In this document: positions 44,323 through 49,412 of the stretch, one piece after another
Numbering within the stretch: the stretch's first letter is position 1
How the letters are laid out: every line of letters starts with the position of its first letter
NCBI GenBank assembly: GCA_025451295.1
Contig: JANWKQ010000025.1
Span: 1-49,412, forward strand
Source of the DNA: Flavobacteriales bacterium
GTDB lineage: Bacteria > Bacteroidota > Bacteroidia > CAIKAF01
Direction of reading: 5' to 3'
DNA length: 49,412 bases
Made by a program: the position numbers and the translations under genes
Notes under the pieces: model-generated
Databases searched by the model: none
Told to the model about the DNA's origin: nothing
What the model saw: only the letters and a program-made list of their open reading frames with translations

Positions 44323-45417
44323 ATGATAAAAAAAGGACGTGTTTTGGCTGCCATGAGTGGCGGTATCGATAGCAGCGTAACTGCATTGCTTTTGCATCAG
44401 CAGGGTTATGAGGTGATCGGTATTACCATGAAGACATGGGACTATGCAAGCTCCGGTGGAAGTCGTAAAACAACTGGCTGTTGCAGTCTTGATGATATCA
44501 ATGATGCACGTTCCTTAGCGGTCGATCATGGTTTCCCTCATTATATTTTAGATATCCGCGAAGAGTTCGGTGATTTTATCATCGATAATTTTGTGGAAGA
44601 ATATATGGCGGGTAAAACACCCAATCCATGCGTTTTATGTAACACACATATTAAATGGGATGCCTTGCTCAAACGAGCCGATCAACTCGATTGCGAATTT
44701 ATTGCCACCGGTCATTATGCACAGGTACGCAGAGGAGACAACGGACGATATATTATTTCAAAGGGGCTCGACGAAACCAAAGATCAATCATACGTGCTTT
44801 GGGGATTGAAACAGGAAGCATTAAAAAGAACCATTTTCCCTTGCGGAGGATATACGAAAAAAGAAATTCGTCAACTGGCTATGAACTTTGGTTACGAAGC
44901 ACTCAGCAAAAAAGCCGAGAGCTATGAGATCTGTTTTATTCCGGACAATGATTACCGTGGATTTCTGAAAAGAAAAGTAGAAGGACTGGAAGAAAAAGTA
45001 AAAGGCGGATCATTCATTGATAAGGATGGAAATATTTTAGGAGAACATGAAGGTTATCCTTTTTACACGGTTGGTCAACGCAAAGGTTTAGGCATTGCAT
45101 TGGGTAAACCGGCATTTGTTACCAAGATCATTCCTGAAACCAATACGGTTGTATTGGGATATGATGGTGATCTCGATGCCACTACCATGCGGGTAAGAGA
45201 TCTGAATATTGTGAAATATGAAAAGCTGGATTCAACCATTGAAGCGATCACCAAAATTCGTTATAAAGACAAAGGACATTTGAGTTCTGTTACCCAGGAA
45301 GGTGGTCATGCCTATGTAACTTTCCATGAGGCGGTGCAAGCCATTGCTCCGGGACAATCAGCGGTTTTCTATGAGGGAAATGATTTGATTGGTGGGGGTT
45401 TTATTGCAAGGGATTAA
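44323..45417 (+). CDS. mnmA: tRNA 2-thiouridine(34) synthase MnmA
   Basis: The 364-residue enzyme adenylates and then thiolates the wobble uridine of Lys, Glu and Gln tRNAs. The ATP pyrophosphatase P-loop is AAMSGGIDSSVTALL (9-23). The nucleophile Cys106 is in CVLCNTHIKW and the persulfide-forming Cys204 in SYEICFIPD. TGHYAQV (129-135) and KDQSYVLWGL (153-162) are family signatures. The C-terminal beta-barrel (about 275-360) is complete and length is standard. It has a promoter and a 90-nt leader with a hairpin. Sulfur would come from a cysteine desulfurase relay not encoded here. Assignment is secure. Confidence 0.97.
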   Translation: MIKKGRVLAAMSGGIDSSVTALLLHQQGYEVIGITMKTWDYASSGGSRKTTGCCSLDDINDARSLAVDHGFPHYILDIREEFGDFIIDNFVEEYMAGKTPNPCVLCNTHIKWDALLKRADQLDCEFIATGHYAQVRRGDNGRYIISKGLDETKDQSYVLWGLKQEALKRTIFPCGGYTKKEIRQLAMNFGYEALSKKAESYEICFIPDNDYRGFLKRKVEGLEEKVKGGSFIDKDGNILGEHEGYPFYTVGQRKGLGIALGKPAFVTKIIPETNTVVLGYDGDLDATTMRVRDLNIVKYEKLDSTIEAITKIRYKDKGHLSSVTQEGGHAYVTFHEAVQAIAPGQSAVFYEGNDLIGGGFIARD

Positions 45418-45453
45418 AATGATTTACGATTTTTGATTTACGAATTATCATTA
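45418..45453. repeat. AT-rich repeat spacer after mnmA
   Basis: AATGAT (45418-45423) and ATCATT (45447-45452) form the ends of an inverted repeat, and GATTTACGA occurs twice inside (45421-45429, 45435-45443). No U tract follows. It lies between convergent genes. Confidence 0.45.
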
Positions 45454-45476
45454 ATACACCCTTAACATGTCATTGA

Positions 45477-45833
45477 TTATTCTCCAAACAAATTATTCTT
45501 GTCAAAGGGTTCCTCCTCTTCTTTCTGCAACTTCAATAATTCTTTTGCTTCCTGTATTTTTTCTTCAGAGCCTTTTTCGATGATGTCAAGTTTTCCCAAA
45601 AACTCCACATGGGCTCCTTTTTCAACGAGCAATCCTCCATTGATGGTTACATTCGAGTTTTTGCCAAAAACAACATTGGCACCTCCTTTGATCACTACCT
45701 TGGGTTTTGAGTTAGCGACTTCCTGTGGATGCATTTTGTATAAGCTGTTGCAATGGGCACAACGAAGAAATTCTGCACCTTCTTTTTTAAAATCAGTAGA
45801 GCCGCATTGGATACATTGACATTTTGTTGGCAT
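45477..45833 (-). CDS. Zinc-ribbon protein with hexapeptide-like beta region
   Basis: The 118-residue protein starts at the ATG at 45833, right before the zinc ribbon; the longer frame from 45884 begins inside a palindromic repeat and is unlikely. The ribbon has CQCIQCGSTDF and a second knuckle CAHC, so four Cys can hold one zinc. A short beta-helix-like stretch follows (KVVIKGGANVVFGKNSNVTI, then GGLLVEKGAHVEF), then a Glu/Lys-rich helix (SEEKIQEAKELLKLQKEEEE) that may form a coiled coil. It is cytoplasmic with no known family. It might bind RNA, DNA or a protein partner through the ribbon. Confidence 0.68.
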   Translation of the reverse strand: MPTKCQCIQCGSTDFKKEGAEFLRCAHCNSLYKMHPQEVANSKPKVVIKGGANVVFGKNSNVTINGGLLVEKGAHVEFLGKLDIIEKGSEEKIQEAKELLKLQKEEEEPFDKNNLFGE

Positions 45834-45882
45834 GGATCGACGTTTTGTGTGTACAAGATACGAAATTTCATCACAGGGATGC

Positions 45883-45916
45883 ATTGTAGAGACGGAATAT
45901 ATTCCGTCTCTACAAT
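45883..45916. repeat. 34-bp perfect palindrome, REP-like, at the RAYT stop codon
   Basis: The sequence is a perfect palindrome: each 17-nt arm reads ATTGTAGAGACGGAATA, meeting between 45899 and 45900. Its TTGTAG supplies the stop codon of the RAYT gene (45910-45912). A near copy lies inside the RAYT reading frame (46251-46281). Confidence 0.9.
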
Positions 45917-46416
45917 AGCTTCGGATTATTTTTCACGTAGTTGCGAACATTCAACAATGCCTTTTCGTTTTGGATAATTCGATCATGATATCCACGTTGC
46001 CATTTAAACTCAATGTTATTTCGTGTGGCATAACGTTGAACGGCACCCTTATACGACCTGATGACAGATCCTATATTTTTATTTGGTGATGAAAATGTAT
46101 TTGGAACATAACCTGTTTTATCCGGATTTTGAATTTGAATAATTCCATGCAGGTGATCGGGCATAACAATAAATTCATCCAATTTCACAAAAGAGAAATG
46201 CGAGGGAATTTCAAACCAAAACTCATTGGCCTTAAGACCCATTTCGGATAATTGTAGAGACGGAATATATTCTGTCTCTACCTCCGCCGCGAATTTCCCC
46301 AAATAGTTTGTTTTCCTATGGGTACAAATTGTTATAAAATAAAATCCGTTTGATCCATAATCAAACCCTTTAAGACGATTTGATTCAACACGATATGTAT
46401 TTAGAAATTTGGTCAT
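45910..46416 (-). CDS. REP-associated tyrosine transposase (RAYT, Y1/HUH type)
   Basis: The 168-residue protein starts at the ATG at 46416 (an ATG at 46446 would add 10 residues). It is a Y1-transposase-like single-strand nuclease. The HUH motif is MPDHLHGII near 86, and the C-terminal region GYHDRIIQN...VRNYVKNNPKLL fits the catalytic-Tyr helix and tail of the family. RLKGFDYGSNGFYFITICTH is the typical start. RAYTs act on REP palindromes scattered in the genome. A palindrome copy encodes VETEYIPSLQ in frame within this protein, and another supplies the stop codon. No left or right ends of an IS200 element are visible, so it is a domesticated or solitary RAYT. Confidence 0.88.
   Translation of the reverse strand: MTKFLNTYRVESNRLKGFDYGSNGFYFITICTHRKTNYLGKFAAEVETEYIPSLQLSEMGLKANEFWFEIPSHFSFVKLDEFIVMPDHLHGIIQIQNPDKTGYVPNTFSSPNKNIGSVIRSYKGAVQRYATRNNIEFKWQRGYHDRIIQNEKALLNVRNYVKNNPKLL
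46251..46281. repeat. REP-like palindrome inside the RAYT coding region
   Basis: This 31-bp stretch matches the palindrome at 45883-45916 with one change (T for C at 46273) and is truncated by three bases on one side. It is read in frame as VETEYIPSLQ, between the first beta strands and the HUH motif. Confidence 0.88.
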
Positions 46417-46460
46417 GACAAAAAAATTGACAATGTTCAATCCCATAATGTAATAATTAT

Positions 46461-46569
46461 TGCGGAATAACGCGCCAGCGATGTGAAGGGTTTAGCCCTA
46501 CGTAGGAGGGCCGAGCGAATAGCGAGCCCGCAACGTAGCGCCCGGGCGCCCAAAATCAAATATTCCGCA
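46461..46569. repeat. GC-rich repeat-like element bounded by 9-bp inverted repeats
   Basis: TGCGGAATA (46461-46469) and TATTCCGCA (46561-46569) bound a 109-bp block much richer in GC than its surroundings. Inside are the palindromes CCTACGTAGG (46497-46506) and GCGCCCGGGCGC (46538-46549) and the small hairpin GGGTTTAGCCC (46488-46498). The right end covers the last codons of the methyltransferase gene. It encodes nothing recognisable. Confidence 0.6.
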
Positions 46570-47455
46570 GCCTCGCCATAACCCCCAAAGGCAGATCCAC
46601 CTTCTGTTCAGATTGTAAATAAATTTCACCAATCGAATATTCCTTCGGTTTCAGGTTGAAAATTTTCAGGTCAGATTGCAACATATTGTCAATAATAAGA
46701 CTCGAAAATCCAAGTGAGTATGTATTGAGGATGAGAAAATATTCCTCCTTGTCAAGCAATTGTAAAACATCCTTCAGCATTTCATTGATGTTTTTTTCCA
46801 GCTTCCAGCTTTCACCATTGGGTCCGTGTCCGAATGCGGGAGGATCCAAAATAATTCCCTGATATATTTTTCCTCTTTTCAATTCACGTTTTACAAATTT
46901 CATGGCATCTTCAACTACCCAACGGATATCATGCAGATTGGAAGCATCCATATTTCTTTTTGCCCAACTTACCACTTGTTTAATGCTGTCAACATGGTAT
47001 GTCTCTGCGCCAGCTGCATTGGCCGCTAAGGATGCTCCGCCTGTATAGGCGAATAGATTTAAAAACCGGGGATTGGGATTCTTTAGCATGCTGATGGATT
47101 CATAAATATAATCCCAGTTGGTTGCCTGTTCCGGAAAAACACCCACATGTTTAAAACCGGTTAAGGCCAGATCGAAAATGAGCTGGTATTTTGGATGCTG
47201 GTAAATGAGTTCCCAGTTATCAGGCATTTTTTTAAACTTATCCCATTTACCGGAATTGGAAGAGATGCCTACAAAATTTACATGGGCTTTTTCTTTCCAT
47301 TCTTTATCCGATAATTTTTTATCCCAGATGGCTTGTGGTTCCGGACGAATGGTGATATAGTCACCAAATCTTTCCAATTTTTCGAAATTTCCACAATCAA
47401 TGAGCGAATAATTGGTCCAGTTAACCGGAGTAAAAAGCTCAATCTTTTTTGACAT
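46556..47455 (-). CDS. Class I SAM-dependent methyltransferase, RlmI/RlmK-like
   Basis: The 299-residue protein matches the C-terminal methyltransferase domain of 23S rRNA m5C/m7G enzymes. SAM motif I is FLNLFAYTGGASLAANAAGA near 132, the acidic residue is in TYHVDSIKQVVSWAKRN, and the catalytic-site loop is ILDPPAFGHGP near 203. The N-terminal ~95 residues form a small domain rather than a complete PUA domain, so it is shorter than RlmI. A ribosomal RNA substrate is therefore inferred from the family. The C-terminus (MARLRNI, stop 46556) is partly encoded by the arm of a 9-bp inverted repeat. It follows the outer-membrane protein gene by 9 bp and is probably co-transcribed. Confidence 0.88.
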   Translation of the reverse strand: MSKKIELFTPVNWTNYSLIDCGNFEKLERFGDYITIRPEPQAIWDKKLSDKEWKEKAHVNFVGISSNSGKWDKFKKMPDNWELIYQHPKYQLIFDLALTGFKHVGVFPEQATNWDYIYESISMLKNPNPRFLNLFAYTGGASLAANAAGAETYHVDSIKQVVSWAKRNMDASNLHDIRWVVEDAMKFVKRELKRGKIYQGIILDPPAFGHGPNGESWKLEKNINEMLKDVLQLLDKEEYFLILNTYSLGFSSLIIDNMLQSDLKIFNLKPKEYSIGEIYLQSEQKVDLPLGVMARLRNI

Positions 47456-47464
47456 GAATTTTTT

Positions 47465-48166
47465 TTAAAAGGTAAGACCCACCTGGGCACTCCAATAGAT
47501 CATCGACATATTTTGGGTAAAAGTATTTTGCCGGGTGGTGGTATTTCCGGAAACCCTTTCTTCTACGATGAGATTGGTAAAACGTGGCCGTGCATACATA
47601 TATTCCAATCCGCTTCCGATATAAAGTGTTTTAAACACCCTGAAACGAAAGGAGAAATTAGCAGAGATCATCCAACCTCCACCATACGATTGATAAGATT
47701 TATAATAAATGGTACCCGCCTGGTTCACCTCGATATCTGGCATTTCGGCCCATAAATAACCCGACGTAACTGAAGCATCAATGATCCATTTATCTTTGAT
47801 GGCCGGCCGATAAGCAAACATCACACCACCTGAAGCATATCCAAACCTATAATTATTTGATATGGGTCGTTGCTCAATCCCGCTTTGTAAATACACATGC
47901 TTTTTGATTGGATTTGTATTTACCGGTAAAACCCCAAGACCTCCGTTAAAAACCAATCCTACATATTTAAAAGGTTTGATGCCCATCCTGAATTCGAGCA
48001 TTCCCCCTGTGGTTGCATAGCCAGCTGCGGAATCCTGCACCTTGTTGCTCGCCACTCTGCCCAACGGAATAGCAACACCTGAACTTACCTGCAAATTGAG
48101 GATATCCTGGGCATTGGCCCAGGTCCCAAAGAATATGATTAAAAGGGTGAAAAATGTCCTTTTCAT
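47465..48166 (-). CDS. Outer-membrane beta-barrel-like exported protein
   Basis: The 233-residue protein starts at the ATG at 48166, whose N-terminus MKRTFFTLLIIFFGTWANAQ is a signal peptide. The longer frame from 48193 would run over the promoter box. Alternating amphipathic strands (GGMLEFRMGIKPFKYVGLVF; RFGYASGGVMFAYRP; FKTLYIGSGLEYMYA) and an aromatic C-terminus (WSAQVGLTF) indicate a small barrel of the OmpA-like or porin-like size class. No specific family is recognised and the function is unknown. It has an exact -7 box and shares a divergent control region with the peroxiredoxin gene. Confidence 0.78.
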   Translation of the reverse strand: MKRTFFTLLIIFFGTWANAQDILNLQVSSGVAIPLGRVASNKVQDSAAGYATTGGMLEFRMGIKPFKYVGLVFNGGLGVLPVNTNPIKKHVYLQSGIEQRPISNNYRFGYASGGVMFAYRPAIKDKWIIDASVTSGYLWAEMPDIEVNQAGTIYYKSYQSYGGGWMISANFSFRFRVFKTLYIGSGLEYMYARPRFTNLIVEERVSGNTTTRQNTFTQNMSMIYWSAQVGLTF

Positions 48167-48171
48167 TGATA

Positions 48172-48179
48172 CAAAGTTA
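48172..48179 (-). promoter_or_regulatory. -7 promoter box of the outer-membrane barrel gene
   Basis: TAACTTTG on the minus strand matches TAnnTTTG, 5 nt before the chosen ATG, so the mRNA would be leaderless or nearly so. A TTTG lies 15 nt upstream (48198-48195), a short spacing. Confidence 0.45.
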
Positions 48180-48222
48180 CAAATATTAGGCAATCAAAAA
48201 AGTGTGTCCATTAGTGTGACCG

Positions 48223-48242
48223 ATCCCGGCCTGCGCCGGGAT
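48223..48242. repeat. Perfect 8-bp hairpin in the divergent control region
   Basis: ATCCCGGC (48223-48230) and GCCGGGAT (48235-48242) pair around CTGC. It is GC-rich in an AT-rich region and lies just upstream of the peroxiredoxin promoter. It resembles palindromic repeat units scattered in many genomes. Confidence 0.6.
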
Positions 48243-48252
48243 AACCCTGTAT

Positions 48253-48282
48253 TTTGAATCCACATGATTTGCCATATATTTG
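48253..48282 (+). promoter_or_regulatory. Promoter of the peroxiredoxin gene
   Basis: TTTG (48253-48256), 18 nt, then TATATTTG (48275-48282): a textbook Bacteroidetes promoter. The start codon at 48302 is 19 nt after the -7 box, which also excludes the longer frame from 48254. Confidence 0.78.
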
Positions 48283-48301
48283 TGCAACTAAAAAAGAAAA
48301 T

Positions 48302-48772
48302 ATGGCACTCAAGATCGGCGATAAAGCCCCCAACTTTACCCTTTATAACAGCGATAAAAAACAAGTTTCCCTGGAAAGCCTGCGCGGCAAAAATGTGCTT
48401 CTGCATTTTTATCCGTTAGCTTTTACGAGCACTTGCACTGCCCAATTATGCAATGCCAGAGATAATATGGAAGTGTACACCAAACTCAATTGTGAAGTAT
48501 TTGGTATTTCCATTGATACCCCCCATTCCTTAAAAGTGTTCAAAGAGCAACAGGGATTAACTTTTGATCTGCTGAGCGATTTCAATAAGACCACCATTAA
48601 GGATTATGATATGGTGTTAGAGGATTTTGGTTTGAATATGCATGGTGTTTCCAAGCGAGGTGCTTTTGTGATTGACAAAGAGGGGATCATCAGATATGGG
48701 GAGGTTTGTCCCACATTAAGCGATCAGCCGGATTACAATGCGATTAAATCGACGCTGGAAAGTTTAAGTTAA
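48302..48772 (+). CDS. Peroxiredoxin, BCP/AhpE-like
   Basis: The 156-residue thioredoxin-fold protein reduces hydrogen peroxide and organic peroxides. The peroxidatic Cys45 lies in YPLAFTSTCTAQLC, and Cys50, five residues later, is placed like the resolving Cys of BCP-type atypical 2-Cys enzymes. GDKAPNFTLYNSDKKQVSL is the usual N-terminus, and GVSKRGAFVIDKEGIIRY gives the closing strands. The start at 48302 is chosen because the promoter box ends at 48282. The reductant (thioredoxin or other) is not encoded nearby. Its stop overlaps the convergent neighbour by 4 bp. Confidence 0.92.
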   Translation: MALKIGDKAPNFTLYNSDKKQVSLESLRGKNVLLHFYPLAFTSTCTAQLCNARDNMEVYTKLNCEVFGISIDTPHSLKVFKEQQGLTFDLLSDFNKTTIKDYDMVLEDFGLNMHGVSKRGAFVIDKEGIIRYGEVCPTLSDQPDYNAIKSTLESLS

Positions 48773-49176
48773 TCAATTTTTTTTCTGCGAAAATCCCCTC
48801 CAAAACAGTATGGGGTGGAACTCAGTTCAGGATCTGTATGGTCATGTTCAACGGAGATTTTACTTTCCTTCTCATCATAGACAAATTTTATTCCTTTTGT
48901 TCCGGTTAGCAGCTCTGTGGTTCCTACAGATAAGGCCACACCCAGAAGAACAAGTTCATTGCATTCCCGATCGGCCGACAAGTGAATATCATTTTTATAC
49001 GTGTATTTCCATCCATATCTTACACCACTGATCTTATAGATTTTGAGCTTCCCTATAATTTTTGAAGCGTTCTCATAGCTATAACACTTCCAGGTGCCCG
49101 TCCATTTCACCTGAGCAAACGAGGTTCCATAGAACATACCTATCGAAAATAAAACAAGGATCGTATGCTTCCTCAT
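48769..49176 (-). CDS. Exported protein of unknown function, 135 residues
   Basis: The signal peptide is MRKHTILVLFSIGMFYGTSFA (cleavage near residue 21-22). The mature domain of about 113 residues looks beta-rich (VKWTGTWKCYSYENASKIIG; ISGVRYGWKYTYKNDIH). It has three Cys (in WKCYSY, RECNEL and PYCFGG), two of which might form a disulfide. TGTW at the start recalls the similar FTGTWEF of the exported protein at 2.2-2.6 kb, though I cannot show homology. It overlaps the stop of the thioesterase gene in a TAATG junction, so translation is coupled. The function is unknown. Confidence 0.68.
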   Translation of the reverse strand: MRKHTILVLFSIGMFYGTSFAQVKWTGTWKCYSYENASKIIGKLKIYKISGVRYGWKYTYKNDIHLSADRECNELVLLGVALSVGTTELLTGTKGIKFVYDEKESKISVEHDHTDPELSSTPYCFGGDFRRKKID

Positions 49177-49412
49177 TATTTTCTATCAAGGATCATCACG
49201 GTAAGGCGACTTGTTGCCACCAGTTTACCGGCAGCATTTTTGATCTCGATTCCCCATACATGCGTACTTTTTCCAATATGGACGGGACTGCAATATCCGG
49301 TTACATATCCTTCCGTTTCTGAACGAAGGTGATTGATATTTAATTCCAAGCCTACCGGAATATGTTTCTCCACATTTACACACATCATGGCGCCAACTGA
49401 ACCCAGGGTTTC
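49176..49412 (-). CDS. Hotdog-fold acyl-CoA thioesterase, PaaI/YdiI-like (partial)
   Basis: The reading frame continues to the window edge, so the N-terminal part is missing; 78 residues are visible. The visible part begins ETLGSVGAMMCV, where the Glu is the likely catalytic residue of YdiI/MenI-type 1,4-dihydroxy-2-naphthoyl-CoA thioesterases. GLELNINHLRSETEG then CSPVHIGKSTHVWGIEI and LVATSRLTVMIL match the rest of the hotdog domain. Menaquinone synthesis is therefore a possible role, but related PaaI enzymes act on phenylacetyl-CoA and other thioesters. The internal ATG at 49388 is not the true start. The stop overlaps the start of the next gene. Confidence 0.85.
   Translation of the reverse strand, partial: ETLGSVGAMMCVNVEKHIPVGLELNINHLRSETEGYVTGYCSPVHIGKSTHVWGIEIKNAAGKLVATSRLTVMILDRK

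Noticed and set aside
1-49412. CRISPR array, prophage or complete insertion sequence
   Set aside because: No regularly spaced repeats, phage structural genes or transposase with paired ends were seen. The only transposase-like gene is the solitary RAYT.

Overview
The window is chromosomal DNA of a Bacteroidetes bacterium. It is AT-rich. It carries many promoters of the phylum's housekeeping type (-7 TAnnTTTG with -33 TTTG) and many secreted proteins ending in type IX secretion (T9SS) sorting domains. It also has Bacteroidetes families such as DUF5606 and a short HPF, and the order rpsU-xerC-hpf-tRNA-Thr. A member of the Chitinophagales or a nearby order is my guess; the sequence alone does not fix the rank. 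No prophage, CRISPR array, plasmid origin or complete insertion sequence is visible.

Layout. 1-2.2 kb: tRNA-Thr with its promoter, hpf, a XerC-type recombinase, rpsU, tRNA-Arg. 2.2-7.9 kb: an exported protein, then a packed run of purT, an ArnT-like glycosyltransferase, a polytopic membrane protein and a short-chain dehydrogenase. 8.2-12.8 kb: a globin whose proximal heme position reads as Tyr, then two T9SS cargo proteins (a beta-propeller and a GH-A glycosidase fold) with almost the same C-terminal sorting domain. 12.8-26.5 kb, all on the minus strand: acetyl-CoA synthetase, a DUF5606 protein, a subtilisin-like protease, a TonB-dependent receptor, a membrane protein and two tandem M43 metalloproteases. 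26.7-30.6 kb: GAPDH, tRNA-Leu, an O-methyltransferase and a long-chain acyl-CoA ligase.

30.7-37.2 kb is a surface module: a lamin-tail-domain T9SS protein overlaps a CotH-kinase T9SS protein, followed by a tight four-gene run (lipoprotein, YD-like repeat protein, DUF4956 membrane protein, DUF2490 barrel). 37.2-44.2 kb holds a GT-C-like membrane protein with a fascin-like tail, a gene-free GC-richer block that folds like a structured RNA, a MORN-repeat protein, two tandem archaemetzincin-like lipoproteins, a GH25 lysozyme, two related beta-domain proteins and a small membrane protein. 44.2-49.4 kb: mnmA, a zinc-ribbon protein, a RAYT transposase with REP-like palindromes at its stop codon and inside its own reading frame, a GC-rich repeat element, an RlmI-like methyltransferase, an outer-membrane barrel, a peroxiredoxin, an exported protein and a thioesterase cut by the window edge.

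How it fits together: the background is housekeeping (translation, acetate and fatty-acid activation, glycolysis, tRNA thiolation). Interspersed are cell-surface functions: T9SS proteases, glycan-active proteins, lipoproteins and barrels. The least explained items are the RNA-like block at 39.0-39.2 kb, the CotH/DUF4956/DUF2490 neighbourhood without a VTC polymerase, the palindromes within and beside the RAYT gene, and the Tyr-for-His globin.
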